From an uncultured Bacteroidales bacterium (lineage in GTDB: Bacteria; Bacteroidota; Bacteroidia; Bacteroidales; Muribaculaceae), in the NCBI GenBank assembly GCA_902777835.1, contig CACYVC010000014.1:1-64000 (forward strand): a DNA stretch of 64,000 bases, read 5' to 3'. The translations under genes were made by a program, and so were the position numbers. The notes beneath the pieces were generated by a model that saw only the letters and a list, made by a program, of their open reading frames with translations, searched no databases and had not been told where the DNA came from. Of the stretch, positions 1 through 8,943 are shown one piece after another. How positions within the stretch are numbered: the first letter of the stretch is position 1; each line of letters opens with the position of its first letter.

Positions 1-588
1 GGTTGGAGACAGAGTAGCGCCCTCAAGTGGGAACAGAGCGATGTGGTCGTGATCGATCTCGCCACCCAGGAATGGAACTTTAAGTACGCCAGTAGAGTTG
101 GCGGTCACGAGCCAGAGGATACCGCCCTCGTTCTCGTCCATCACATTGCCCTCGATGAAGCTGAAGAAGTCGCAACGTCCGTTCTCGGCCTCAAAGTCGG
201 CAAAGATGTTGCCCACAACATCAATTGGTTCATTACTTCCAAATGGGAAAATCTTCATGATAACAGTGTCGGCCATGAAGTTGCCAGGCCAGCTGTTGTC
301 AACGCGGGCGATGATGTTGCCTGCATCGTCGCGAGTGATTGCAGGCCAAGAAGCGGTAGCGCCAGTCTCGAGAGTGCCAATCACAGAGCCATCTTCAGGT
401 TTGTAGGAGTTGATTTGACCAAGCACTTTGTCCATAACAACAAACGCGCCTTGCATGCCGAATCCCTGACGGTTGTTCATGCGGTCGGCAGGAACATTGG
501 TAGTGCTAGTCACCTCAGTGAGCGTGAACTCTTGTGCGCTCATTGTCAGTGCAGCGAAGAAAGCTGCAAGAAGTAAGAATTTCTTCAT
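1..588 (-). CDS. Secreted protein of unknown function, C-terminus beyond the window
   Basis: The gene runs off the left edge, so only the first 196 codons are present. It starts with a typical signal peptide (MKKFLLLAAFFAALTMSAQ, cleavage probably after Ala-Gln region near residue 18). The mature part is acidic, with short strands separated by Gly/Asp/Asn turns (for example DAGNIIARVDN and ENEGGILWLVTAN), which suggests a beta-rich, possibly propeller-like fold. I do not recognise a family. About 150 bp of AT-rich sequence without a convincing -7 element separates it from the hexosaminidase stop on the same strand. Related secreted proteins in this window end in dockerin-like or sorting domains; whether this one does cannot be seen. 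The frame is open throughout and the start is the only ATG that supplies a signal peptide. Confidence 0.75.
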   Translation of the reverse strand, partial: MKKFLLLAAFFAALTMSAQEFTLTEVTSTTNVPADRMNNRQGFGMQGAFVVMDKVLGQINSYKPEDGSVIGTLETGATASWPAITRDDAGNIIARVDNSWPGNFMADTVIMKIFPFGSNEPIDVVGNIFADFEAENGRCDFFSFIEGNVMDENEGGILWLVTANSTGVLKVPFLGGEIDHDHIALFPLEGATLSPT

Positions 589-736
589 AATAGCAGAAAA
601 AGTTTTAGTTAATAATATATTTAAAATCTCATGAAAAATCCATATTGTTGAATGATGACAATAGGTTGCAATTCAAAGTACAAAAATATGTTATAATAAT
701 ATAATAACAAAATTATTTGAAGAAAAATAACTTTTT

Positions 737-3202
737 TTATTTCAAGAACAAATATGTGGTTACACTTTGATTTCCTAAATAGAAGGCCTTTGCTTTCACC
801 AATTTGCAGTCGATAGGCACTACCACAGGCTCTTCCCGCCACATAGGGGAATCCTTAGTTGGTTCGCTACCGTCGAAAGTGTAGTGCACCTCTTCAAAGG
901 CATATTGAGAGTTAGCATACAATTTGCCGTCTTCAACTATTATTCCAGGCTGAGCAACATGGAATTTGTAACCGCGCTTGTGGAGCATGGGCAGTTCCCA
1001 AAAGCCTATGTTGGTATTATAGTCTTCACGAGCTTGAGCCATTTTAACGCTGTCGCCTGTCCACTCGGGAGTGGAATTCCATCCTCGCTCAGCAACGCCA
1101 AATATCTTGGGAATAAGCAACTTCTCCACTTCGCTGAAGTTGCGCAGGGTTTCTCCCCACAGCTGCGCCTGCACGCCAATGATATTGTCGCGACGGGTAA
1201 GCGGCGTTTTGCCCTCGGCATTGTCGCCATATAAATTCCAGGGTTCGGCGCTCCAAGAGTCAAACTCGTTTACTGAACCTCCCCAGTGCAGTCCTTGCTC
1301 ATATTGGTGCATGCTGTAGCCCATGTCCATGTAGAATTTATCCACATTGGAGAGGATGGAGGGGTAGCCAGCGTTAGCAATCTTGTAGGGAACCTCGATG
1401 CGGCTGCCAATGGTGCTCCACGCATTCACGCCTGCAAAGCGTGGTGCCACGCGCTTGTTGAACTCATCGCTGTGGTTGAGCGCTACTTCCTGCCAACCCT
1501 CAATCATGATGTCGCGCTTGATGAGCATTTCGCTCACTCGGTCGATGTAGTGTTCCATCATGGCGTGAGTGTCTTTCATCTTCATCTTTGCCATGAGGGC
1601 CTTCACGGCAGGGCTGTTGTCCCAGCAATGGTTTGCCACTTCGTCGCCACCTAGGTGCACGATGTCGAGTTTCAAGCCAGCGGCGTGGTACATCTTCTGT
1701 AACTCGCTAACCACCTTTCCAAGAAAGCGATAAGTGCCTTCTTGGGCGGGGTTGAGAACGTTGTTGGCATAGGCCTGAACCGACTGATAACCACCCTTGT
1801 CATCAGGGTCCCAAAGCATGAATTCCTGTGCTTTTTTGAGACTTGTAGGAGCGAGTTTGTTATAGCGGTATTTCATCGCCACGATTGCGGCGCGCGAGTG
1901 TCCTGGGGTGTCAATCTCGGGAATAATCTTGATGCCACGGGCATTAGCATAACGCAGAAATTCTATGAACTGCTCACGGGTGAGGAATCCGTTGGCACTT
2001 TGGTCCAGGTCGTTGGGGTCACCATTCCCGTCAAATATCTGCGCTAAGAATCCATCTTCCAACTCGTTGAGTGTGCATCCTCGCCGAGATGCCACTTGAG
2101 TGAGCTCGGGCAAGTCAGGAATCTCTAAGCGCCACGCCTCGTCATCAGCAAAGTGGAATTGAATGGTGTTGATTTTATAAAGAGCAAGTAGGTCGACCAG
2201 CTTCTTCAGATCGTCAAGGCCATAGAAATTGCGTGCGATGTCGGCCATGAAACCACGATAAGCGAAGTCGGGCTCGTCAATTATCTTGCCCAAAGGCAAA
2301 GTGTTGCGCTTAGAGTGGCTGAGGGCTGCGACAAGAGTCTTGGCGCCGTTGAGTAGCGCCACATCGCTAACACCAGTAATTACTATGCATGAATCGGTGA
2401 CTTCAAGCTCATAATGCTCAATATTGTCACTCAGCTTCTTGTCAAGCCTGGTCTCTATCACAAATGGGCACTGGTCCATGATGTGAATGCCAAAAAATGC
2501 AAGGTTTTTAGTAAGAAATTTTTCTACTCGCCCAATGTCCTGCTTGCGTCTCTTGAAGAACGAAGGCGCCTTGAATGACACAAGATTTGGAAGACGAACC
2601 TCTGTACAATTATCATTGAGAAACACTTGCTTTGGTTTTGGCAAGATATTAAATGGCATGCGGTCGATACGCCCAGTGTTTACTTCATCATTGATGGCAT
2701 ACACTCGTGTGCCGTCGGGATAGTCGGTGGTAGCGCTCCATTGGCCAGGCTCTTTGAGCTCGCTGCGTTCAATTTTCAATGCAATGGGATGATGGGTGTC
2801 GCCATCAAGCACCACGTGTCCACCATTAGGTGCATACCATAGGTTCACGAATTTGCCTTTCATCATCATGTCGATGACTAACGAGTCGCCGGCGGCGAGA
2901 GCGGCATAGCGCTCATTGGGCTTCACCTGATAATAGGTGGTGGAGATTTCATTGATATCAACAGGGCAAGTAGGGGAGAGCTCCAACTTGCGTGAGAACT
3001 GGTTAAAAAAGAACATCCAGTTACCCTCAAGCGGCTTGCCACTAACGTTTGTGATAACGAACTTGGAACTATAGTAGCCTGGTTTAGCGTCGTTCTTACC
3101 CATGTCCCATCGAACGGCAATGGGTGACTGGGCTGTAGCGGCAAATCCTGTTATAGTCATTACTGTTGCAATGAGCACAGATTTGATGATTGATGTTTTC
3201 AT
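737..3202 (-). CDS. Beta-N-acetylhexosaminidase, glycoside hydrolase family 20
   Basis: Exo-acting hydrolase expected to remove terminal beta-linked GlcNAc or GalNAc from host glycans or chitin/peptidoglycan fragments, in the periplasm or at the cell surface. The 821-residue protein has a signal peptide (MKTSIIKSVLIATVMTITGFAATAQ), an N-terminal carbohydrate-binding domain of the chitobiase type (about residues 25-170), a GH20b alpha/beta domain, and the catalytic barrel. The substrate-assisted catalysis pair is the Asp520-Glu521 in HLGGDE; the DEPDFAYRGFMADIARNF opening of the barrel is also typical. A chitobiase C-terminal domain with FDGSEPT closes the protein. The start at MKTSII was chosen over an upstream codon because it gives a clean signal peptide. 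It lies 4 bp after the phosphatase stop, so the two are probably co-transcribed. Confidence 0.93.
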   Translation of the reverse strand: MKTSIIKSVLIATVMTITGFAATAQSPIAVRWDMGKNDAKPGYYSSKFVITNVSGKPLEGNWMFFFNQFSRKLELSPTCPVDINEISTTYYQVKPNERYAALAAGDSLVIDMMMKGKFVNLWYAPNGGHVVLDGDTHHPIALKIERSELKEPGQWSATTDYPDGTRVYAINDEVNTGRIDRMPFNILPKPKQVFLNDNCTEVRLPNLVSFKAPSFFKRRKQDIGRVEKFLTKNLAFFGIHIMDQCPFVIETRLDKKLSDNIEHYELEVTDSCIVITGVSDVALLNGAKTLVAALSHSKRNTLPLGKIIDEPDFAYRGFMADIARNFYGLDDLKKLVDLLALYKINTIQFHFADDEAWRLEIPDLPELTQVASRRGCTLNELEDGFLAQIFDGNGDPNDLDQSANGFLTREQFIEFLRYANARGIKIIPEIDTPGHSRAAIVAMKYRYNKLAPTSLKKAQEFMLWDPDDKGGYQSVQAYANNVLNPAQEGTYRFLGKVVSELQKMYHAAGLKLDIVHLGGDEVANHCWDNSPAVKALMAKMKMKDTHAMMEHYIDRVSEMLIKRDIMIEGWQEVALNHSDEFNKRVAPRFAGVNAWSTIGSRIEVPYKIANAGYPSILSNVDKFYMDMGYSMHQYEQGLHWGGSVNEFDSWSAEPWNLYGDNAEGKTPLTRRDNIIGVQAQLWGETLRNFSEVEKLLIPKIFGVAERGWNSTPEWTGDSVKMAQAREDYNTNIGFWELPMLHKRGYKFHVAQPGIIVEDGKLYANSQYAFEEVHYTFDGSEPTKDSPMWREEPVVVPIDCKLVKAKAFYLGNQSVTTYLFLK

Positions 3203-3206
3203 CGCT

Positions 3207-3692
3207 TTATAGTTTGTTGTTGATAATGTCATTAAGCAGATTTTCGCAGGCGTCCTCGAGCAGGTCTAAGGCAAGTTCAAAGCCCTCGGCACCCTCGTAA
3301 TATGGATCGGGGACATAGTCGTAGTGGGCACGCAATTTCACGATGTGGTCTCCAATCATCACTATTTTTGCTTGCTGCTCGGGTGAGGCGGCAAGATACA
3401 TGAGGTTGCGGCGGTTGCTCTCATCCATCGCCACAATGATATCGAAATATTCAAAATCGTCGCTCGTGATGGGACGGGCGCGGTGCGTGAGGTTGTAGCC
3501 GCGACGGCTCGCATGGCGGCGCATACGAGGGTCGGGCAGTTGCCCATGGTGGCCGCTATAGGTTCCTGCCGAATCGATCTCAAAGCGCGATGCCAGCCCG
3601 CGTTCTTCCACAAGCCTCTGCATCACCCCTTCACCTGCTGGCGACCGACAGATATTCCCCAAGCACACAAAGAGAATCTTGATCTTCTTCAT
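3207..3692 (-). CDS. Low-molecular-weight protein tyrosine phosphatase
   Basis: Cytoplasmic phosphatase of the LMW-PTP family (161 residues), hydrolysing phosphotyrosine or, in some bacteria, acting with tyrosine kinases of capsule export. The active-site P-loop C-X5-R is Cys10 to Arg16 (CLGNICRS), close to the N-terminus as in the family, and the general acid loop DPYY is at Asp129. The start MKKIKILFVC is chosen because it puts the P-loop at the usual distance; the codon a little upstream would add five residues. It is the first gene of an apparent two-gene operon with the hexosaminidase. No kinase or capsule gene is visible nearby. Its -7 element lies only 5 nt before the ATG, so the transcript may be nearly leaderless. 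Confidence 0.93.
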   Translation of the reverse strand: MKKIKILFVCLGNICRSPAGEGVMQRLVEERGLASRFEIDSAGTYSGHHGQLPDPRMRRHASRRGYNLTHRARPITSDDFEYFDIIVAMDESNRRNLMYLAASPEQQAKIVMIGDHIVKLRAHYDYVPDPYYEGAEGFELALDLLEDACENLLNDIINNKL

Positions 3693-3696
3693 GTTG

Positions 3697-3727
3697 CAAA
3701 AATACAATATATTTTACAGATGACCAA
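3697..3727 (-). promoter_or_regulatory. Sigma-ABfr-type promoter of the phosphatase operon, nearly leaderless
   Basis: Read on the minus strand, a -33 TTG (3725-3727) is followed after 20 nt by a -7 box TATTTTTG (3697-3704). The ATG begins 4 nt beyond the box, so transcription would start at or next to the start codon. Confidence 0.55.
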
Positions 3728-3885
3728 AAAATGAAAACGGTTTGTCCTAGGCGATATGGAACTTGCTTTTCATAGCTGAGAGCATGACAGACTGCGGCGC
3801 TTTACGGCATAGATGACCCTCTCGTGCAGAAATCCCTCGAATTCTTTGAAATAAAAAGCTGTTGTACTAATTATTTTGCATTTTT

Positions 3886-3916
3886 TTGAGAAATAAATAT
3901 TTATGATTAATTTTGC
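3886..3916 (+). promoter_or_regulatory. Sigma-ABfr-type promoter of the alpha/beta hydrolase gene
   Basis: TTG at 3886-3888 at the end of a T run, a 19-nt spacer, then TAATTTTGC (3908-3916). This matches the Bacteroidetes TTTG-N19-TAnnTTTG consensus; the ATG follows 24 nt later. Confidence 0.65.
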
Positions 3917-3940
3917 ATTTGAACCAAATATTATAAGAAA

Positions 3941-5371
3941 ATGAAAAAGACCATATCACTAGTTTTTATGCTTTTGTGCGTCGCTTTTGCTGCCAATGCC
4001 TTTTGGCTCTCGGCAAGATGGGAAGGCACGGTGCGAGTGGGAAAGAAGCAGCAAACCTTGAAGTTTGACATCAGTGAGTCAAAAGATGGGGCGCTCAATG
4101 CCTATATCACGGCAATCAACGGGAAAGAGACACGCATACCCTGTGAGGCGTCGCGACTGCCGGGTTACTATCAGATAGAGATTAAGATTCCGTCGATGAA
4201 CGCGTGCTTCACAGGCAAGGTCATAGACGCCGACTGCATTGACGGCACATTCTCGCAGAAAGGCAAAGAACAACCATTAAAGCTCTTGTGCAAAGACTAT
4301 GACACAGGTGAAGTAGTAATGTACCTAAGGCCACAGAAACCAGCGCCTGAAATAGTATTGGATACCCATGGAAACAAGACTTTTATTGAAAAAGAATGGA
4401 AAGGCAATTTAAATTTTCAAGAGGTAAAGTTTGGTCATGACGATGTGACACTCGCAGGCACGCTATATATGCCAATGGGGTGTGGAGAAAACGGACTTCC
4501 AGCGGCAGTCCTCGTCTCAGGCAGCGGAACACAAGACCGCGACGGAACTATGTTTGGAATCAAACCCTATGAATCGATTGCAACTTACCTGCTCAGCCGT
4601 GGCGTAGCTGTATTGTGCTACGACGACCGCGGAGCGGGAGAGTCGAGCCCTTTAACCGGCAACGAGACGACATTTGACTTTGCTAAGGACGCACAGGCAG
4701 CGTTCGACTTCCTCATGACCACACCAGGCATCAACCACTCACGAGTTGGCTTCATTGGCCACAGCGAGGGCGGACAGATAGCGTTTATCAACGCCGCCAA
4801 CGATCCCCGCGTGGCGTTCGTGGTATCGCTTGCCGGGCCCGCTGCTAAAGGCCGCGACTTGATGGTGAAGCAAAACCTCTCGCTGCTCGACATGATGGGC
4901 ATGTCCTACACTCAGGCGCAAGTTGAAGAGATTGAAGGCATGTTTGACGATATCGTGAATATTGCCGACACCACCCAACTGCAAGAGGCGTTGCGCCAGC
5001 GTTTCGCATCCTCAACTCTGCAACACTACACCGCCGAACAGATAGAGCAGAGCGTGGCGCTGATGACCTCGCCATGGTATATGACCTCTATTAGACTTGA
5101 CCCCAAGCCCTACCTTGAGAAAATCAACTGCCAGGTACTCGCCCTTAACGGCGAATGGGACTTCCAAGTAGATGCCGAGCAGACCTTCAACACCCTCAAA
5201 GCTAGTGTCAAGAACGTGAGATGCGAACTCCTTCCCAAGCACAACCACATGTTCCAAGAGTGCCCCTCCAAGCTCGAGAGCCTAAATTACGCCACCCAAG
5301 GTGACATCTCATGGGCCACTCGTGGCCTCATCCTTGATTTTATAAAAGGAGTTTATACCAAGAAGCAATAA
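3941..5371 (+). CDS. Secreted alpha/beta hydrolase of the serine aminopeptidase/dienelactone type
   Basis: A 476-residue exported esterase/peptidase-like enzyme; the substrate is unknown. A signal peptide (about residues 1-20) is followed by a roughly 130-residue beta-rich N-terminal region seen in Bacteroidetes members of the family, then the alpha/beta hydrolase core. Visible core features are the VSGSGTQDRDG oxyanion-region strand, the YDDRGAGES turn, and the nucleophile elbow GHSEGG with Ser275. NGEWDFQV carries the likely acid Asp and KHNHMF the likely catalytic His. It stands alone between promoter and intergenic sequence; the next gene has its own promoter. Similar proteins are annotated as alpha/beta hydrolases or acyl-CoA thioester hydrolase-like; the exact reaction cannot be told from sequence. 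Confidence 0.85.
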   Translation: MKKTISLVFMLLCVAFAANAFWLSARWEGTVRVGKKQQTLKFDISESKDGALNAYITAINGKETRIPCEASRLPGYYQIEIKIPSMNACFTGKVIDADCIDGTFSQKGKEQPLKLLCKDYDTGEVVMYLRPQKPAPEIVLDTHGNKTFIEKEWKGNLNFQEVKFGHDDVTLAGTLYMPMGCGENGLPAAVLVSGSGTQDRDGTMFGIKPYESIATYLLSRGVAVLCYDDRGAGESSPLTGNETTFDFAKDAQAAFDFLMTTPGINHSRVGFIGHSEGGQIAFINAANDPRVAFVVSLAGPAAKGRDLMVKQNLSLLDMMGMSYTQAQVEEIEGMFDDIVNIADTTQLQEALRQRFASSTLQHYTAEQIEQSVALMTSPWYMTSIRLDPKPYLEKINCQVLALNGEWDFQVDAEQTFNTLKASVKNVRCELLPKHNHMFQECPSKLESLNYATQGDISWATRGLILDFIKGVYTKKQ

Positions 5372-5520
5372 AGTAACAAAGGGTCTATTAATTTAAGTTG
5401 CTTAATATAGTCTTTGATGATTTTTAAATATATAACGGCTCAAGATTATGAAAAGCAAAAAATAACATGCGAGTGATATGTAGGGCTACACTTTAATTAA
5501 GTTTCGCATGAATTTTATTA

Positions 5521-5555
5521 ATTATGCCTTATGATTTGTGCATTATGAATTATTT
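5521..5555. repeat. Heptamer array, word NTTATGN
   Basis: Five degenerate 7-bp units in a row: ATTATGC, CTTATGA, TTTGTGC, ATTATGA, ATTATTT. The third unit supplies the TTTG that serves as -33 element of the panC promoter. Confidence 0.6.
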
Positions 5556-5568
5556 TATCTATCTTTGC
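5535..5568 (+). promoter_or_regulatory. Sigma-ABfr-type promoter of panC
   Basis: TTTG at 5535-5538, a 21-nt spacer, and the -7 box TATCTTTGC at 5560-5568, 31 nt before the ATG. The spacer and -33 lie within the heptamer array. Confidence 0.65.
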
Positions 5569-5599
5569 ACCCGATTTTGAAATCATTATTGTAATTGCA

Positions 5600-6457
5600 A
5601 TGAAAATAATAAGTAATGTCGACGAGCTGAGAAAGCAGGTCGAGAAGTATCGTGGCGCAGGCAAGACGATAGGTCTGGTGCCCACAATGGGAGCGTTACA
5701 CGAGGGCCATCAGTCGTTGGTGGAACGTGCCCGTCGTGAGAACGATGTGGTAGTGGTGAGCGTGTTTCTAAACCCCACTCAATTTAATAATAAAGAGGAT
5801 TTGCGCACCTATCCGCGCACTGCCGAAGCCGATGCCGCTCTGCTTGAGCGTTGTGGTGTTGACATCGCATTCATGCCCACTGTTGAGGACATATATCCCG
5901 AGCCCGACACTCGCGTCTTCAAGCTTGGTCCTGTTGCTGAGGTGATGGAGGGTGCCATGCGTCCCGGTCATTTCAATGGCGTGTGCCAGATCGTGAGCAA
6001 ACTCTTTATGATGGTAGAGCCCACTCGCGCCTACTTTGGCGAGAAAGACTTCCAGCAGATTGCAGTCATTCGCGCGATGATTAAGCAGCTTGGCTTCAAT
6101 CTTGAAATCGTGACTTGCCCCTGCGTCCGTGAGGCCGATGGCCTTGCCAAGAGCAGCCGCAATGTGCGCTTGACTCCGCTGGTTCGCAAGATAGCTCCAA
6201 ACATCTACCGTGTGTTGTGCGATAGCTTGGCGTTTGCCGAGGATCACGATGTGGAGCAAACTCACGACTGGGTTGTAGCCACACTGAACGCTTACCCCGA
6301 GATGGAAGTGGAGTATTTCTCGATTTGCGATGGTATCACATTGCAGCCAGTAAGTAGCTGGGACGAAAGTGATTACATCGTGGGATGCATCACCGTTTAC
6401 TGTGGCGATGTGCGTGAGATCGACAATATCACTTATAAGAAACCCGAAAAATTGTAA
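5600..6457 (+). CDS. panC: Pantothenate synthetase (pantoate-beta-alanine ligase)
   Basis: Cytoplasmic ligase of the pantothenate/coenzyme A pathway: pantoate plus beta-alanine plus ATP gives pantothenate, AMP and pyrophosphate. The 285-residue length is normal for the family. The nucleotidyltransferase HIGH-type motif sits in [10 protein letters not shown] (about residues 28-37), followed by [20 protein letters not shown], and the KMSKS-type loop AKSSRNVRL. It is followed 62 bp downstream by panD, whose product supplies beta-alanine, so the two genes form a functional pair, probably one transcript. The start matches the promoter position and the conserved N-terminus. Confidence 0.97.
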   Translation: MKIISNVDELRKQVEKYRGAGKTIGLVPTMGALHEGHQSLVERARRENDVVVVSVFLNPTQFNNKEDLRTYPRTAEADAALLERCGVDIAFMPTVEDIYPEPDTRVFKLGPVAEVMEGAMRPGHFNGVCQIVSKLFMMVEPTRAYFGEKDFQQIAVIRAMIKQLGFNLEIVTCPCVREADGLAKSSRNVRLTPLVRKIAPNIYRVLCDSLAFAEDHDVEQTHDWVVATLNAYPEMEVEYFSICDGITLQPVSSWDESDYIVGCITVYCGDVREIDNITYKKPEKL

Positions 6458-6519
6458 TGTGGCACGCTTTTTGCTAACGCAGATGTAAATCACATTATTA
6501 ATTTTTAAATTTTTGTGCT

Positions 6520-6870
6520 ATGTTCATTCAAGTTGTGAAATCTAAGATTCATCGTGTCACCGTTACCGGTGCCAACCTCGACTACATTGGCAGCATCACC
6601 ATCGACCAGGATTTGCTCGATGCCGCTGGAATTGTTGAAGGGGAGCGTGTGTTCATAGTTGACAACAACAACGGCGAGCGTCTCGATACCTACGTGATTC
6701 CTGGCGAGCGTGGTAAAGGCGAAGTGTGTCTCAATGGTGCTGCTGCACGCAAGGTGCAGCCTGGTGATGTGGTGATAATCATGTCCTACGCTCTGATGAC
6801 GCCCGAGGAGGCAAAGGGTTTCAAACCCATGGTGGTTTTCCCCGACACTACTACCAATAAACTGATTTAG
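6520..6870 (+). CDS. panD: Aspartate 1-decarboxylase proenzyme
   Basis: Pyruvoyl-dependent enzyme making beta-alanine from aspartate for pantothenate synthesis. The 116-residue proenzyme has the self-cleavage site Gly24-Ser25 in YIGSITID; Ser25 becomes the pyruvoyl group. Other family features are [10 protein letters not shown] at the N-terminus (Lys9 and His11), the conserved [10 protein letters not shown] strand, and the [12 protein letters not shown] segment. Length and motif spacing are normal. It follows panC and probably shares its promoter. No separate -7 element is visible in the 62-bp gap. Confidence 0.97.
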   Translation: MFIQVVKSKIHRVTVTGANLDYIGSITIDQDLLDAAGIVEGERVFIVDNNNGERLDTYVIPGERGKGEVCLNGAAARKVQPGDVVIIMSYALMTPEEAKGFKPMVVFPDTTTNKLI

Positions 6871-6934
6871 TGGTTGATATAGGTGTGAGCATGATGGACT
6901 TCTCTTTCTATGTACACTTCACTTTTACTTTAAC

Positions 6935-6970
6935 CACTTAAAACTTAACACTTGATACTTAACACTTAAT
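6935..6970. repeat. Heptamer array, word CACTTAA
   Basis: CACTTAA, AACTTAA, CACTTGA, TACTTAA, CACTTAA in unbroken 7-bp phase, ending 8 nt before the ffh start. The word is the reverse complement of the GTTAAGT array at 59552. Confidence 0.6.
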
Positions 6971-6977
6971 ATACCCT

Positions 6978-8297
6978 ATGTTTGAAAATCTAAGCGAGAG
7001 ACTAGAACGCGCGTTTAAGGTGCTTAAGGGCGAAGGCCAAATCACCGAGATTAATATTGCCGAGACATTAAAAGAGGTGCGCCGCACCCTTATAGAGGCC
7101 GATGTCAACTACAAAGTTGCCAAGAGTTTCACCGATACGGTGAAGGAGAAGGCCATAGGTCAAAACGTCATCAATGCCCTTAAGCCTAAGGAGTTGATGA
7201 TTAAAATCGTTCACGACGAGCTCACCGAACTCATGGGTGGTGAACAAGCACCATTTAATGTTGAAGGTCATCCCGCTATCATTCTCATGTCGGGTCTGCA
7301 AGGTTCTGGTAAGACCACATTCTCGGGCAAACTTGCCAACCGCCTCATCAAGCGACATCCGTTGCTGGTAGCTTGTGACGTGTATCGTCCTGCTGCCATT
7401 GAGCAGCTCAAGGTGCTCGGAGAGCAGATTGGCGTGCCAGTATATAGTGAGCCAGACAACCAGAACCCTGTGGAGATTGCTCAGCATGCTATCGCCGATG
7501 CCAAGGTCAAAGGTTATGGCGTAGTAATCGTTGATACCGCTGGTCGTCTTGCCGTTGATGAGCAGATGATGCAGGAAATCAAGGCGATAAAAGATGCTAT
7601 CAATCCCAACGAGACCCTATTCGTCGTTGACTCAATGACTGGTCAGGATGCAGTGAACACTGCCAAAGCCTTCAACGATCGCCTCGACTTCGACGGCGTG
7701 GTTCTCACCAAGCTCGACGGTGACACACGTGGTGGTGCCGCTCTCTCCATTCGCACAGTTGTCAACAAGCCCATCAAGTGGGTTGGTACTGGTGAGAAGA
7801 TGGAGGCCATCGACCCGTTCCGTCCAGCAGGTATGGCCGACCGCATCCTCAACATGGGCGACATCGTTTCGCTCGTTGACCGTATGCAGCAGCAGTATGA
7901 CGAGGATCAAGCGCGTGAGTTGCAGAAGAAGATTGCCAAAAACAAGTTCGACTTCAACGACTTCCTCTCGCAGATTTCTAAAATCAAGAAGATGGGTCAC
8001 CTTAAAGACCTTGCATCTATGATTCCTGGAGTGGGTAAGGCAATCAAGGATGTGGATATCAGCGACGACGCTTTCAAGGGTATTGAAGCTATTATCCACT
8101 CCATGACCCCCTATGAGCGCGAGCATCCCGAGGTTATCAACGGTTCTCGCCGCCAGCGCATTGCTCGAGGCAGTGGCACCAACATCCAGGAAGTTAACCG
8201 CTTATTAACGCAGTTTGACCAGACCCGCAAGGCAATGCACAAGATGAGCAACATGAGCCCCAAGCAGCTCATGCGTGCTGGCAAGAAGCGCCGTTAA
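6978..8297 (+). CDS. ffh: Signal recognition particle protein Ffh (SRP54)
   Basis: GTPase that binds signal sequences of nascent membrane proteins together with the 4.5S RNA and hands ribosomes to FtsY. The 439-residue protein shows the N domain (about residues 1-85), the G domain with P-loop GLQGSGKTT near residue 107, DVYRPAA, the DTAGR box and TKLDGD, and a methionine-rich M domain ending in MHKMSNMSPKQLM. The RNA-binding segment RRQRIARGSGT is present. The length is normal for Bacteroidetes. No SRP RNA gene is seen next to it. A heptamer array lies directly upstream and no clear -7 element is seen, so it may be read from the panC promoter. Confidence 0.97.
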   Translation: MFENLSERLERAFKVLKGEGQITEINIAETLKEVRRTLIEADVNYKVAKSFTDTVKEKAIGQNVINALKPKELMIKIVHDELTELMGGEQAPFNVEGHPAIILMSGLQGSGKTTFSGKLANRLIKRHPLLVACDVYRPAAIEQLKVLGEQIGVPVYSEPDNQNPVEIAQHAIADAKVKGYGVVIVDTAGRLAVDEQMMQEIKAIKDAINPNETLFVVDSMTGQDAVNTAKAFNDRLDFDGVVLTKLDGDTRGGAALSIRTVVNKPIKWVGTGEKMEAIDPFRPAGMADRILNMGDIVSLVDRMQQQYDEDQARELQKKIAKNKFDFNDFLSQISKIKKMGHLKDLASMIPGVGKAIKDVDISDDAFKGIEAIIHSMTPYEREHPEVINGSRRQRIARGSGTNIQEVNRLLTQFDQTRKAMHKMSNMSPKQLMRAGKKRR

Positions 8298-8355
8298 GAT
8301 ATAATAAAATCTCTGTTTCTCACGTTATAAAGAAAAAACAAAAAATAACGATTTT

Positions 8356-8826
8356 ATGAAGAAATATCTTGCTTTAGTAATAGTAGTTTTGATTGGCGTT
8401 GCCACAGCATCGGCCCAAAAAGGCGAAATGGCAGTGGGTGGCAACTTGCTCTATGGCACCGAGATTAACTCGGTGGGTCTGGGCGCCAAGTTCCAGTATG
8501 GCATCCTCGACCACCTGCGTGGTGAGGCCTCGTTCAACTACTATTTTAAGAATAAAGGCTTCAGGATGTGGGATTTGAATGCCAATGCCCATTACCTGTT
8601 TGACATTACCGAGAAGTTCCGTGCCTATCCTCTTGCCGGCCTTACTGTGGTCAACAAGAGCTATGCCGATGGTGACGATTCAATCAGCCGCTTTGGCTTG
8701 AATTTGGGCGGTGGCTGCGAATATAACGTGAATGAGAACTGGAGGGTAAATGCCGAGTTCAAATACTCCATTGTGAGCACCATCGACCAGGCGGTATTCA
8801 GTTTGGGTGCCGTTTACAAATTCTAG
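8356..8826 (+). CDS. Small outer-membrane beta-barrel protein
   Basis: A 156-residue exported protein with signal peptide MKKYLALVIVVLIGVATASAQ. The rest alternates hydrophobic and polar residues in about eight short strands (GNLLYGT, GLGAKFQYG, RGEASFNYYF, LNANAHYLF and others) and ends with the aromatic residue of VFSLGAVYKF, the signature of barrels assembled by BamA. It resembles the OmpW/OmpX-size eight-stranded porin-like families. It follows ffh by 58 bp. Function (adhesion, small-solute passage or envelope stability) cannot be inferred. Confidence 0.8.
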   Translation: MKKYLALVIVVLIGVATASAQKGEMAVGGNLLYGTEINSVGLGAKFQYGILDHLRGEASFNYYFKNKGFRMWDLNANAHYLFDITEKFRAYPLAGLTVVNKSYADGDDSISRFGLNLGGGCEYNVNENWRVNAEFKYSIVSTIDQAVFSLGAVYKF

Positions 8827-8906
8827 AGTAGAGACAAGACGGCATGGCAACCCTCACAATGTTGTAATACACAATTATTAGTTTATACTGATTGTTTGTC
8901 TGTCAA

Positions 8907-8914
8907 TATATTTG
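8907..8914 (+). promoter_or_regulatory. Possible -7 box of the thioredoxin-fold gene
   Basis: TATATTTG matches the -7 consensus 29 nt before the ATG at 8944; a TTG at the proper -33 distance is not evident, so this is tentative. Confidence 0.35.
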
Positions 8915-8943
8915 ATTAATTAGGCTGAAGAAAAAGTTTAAGA

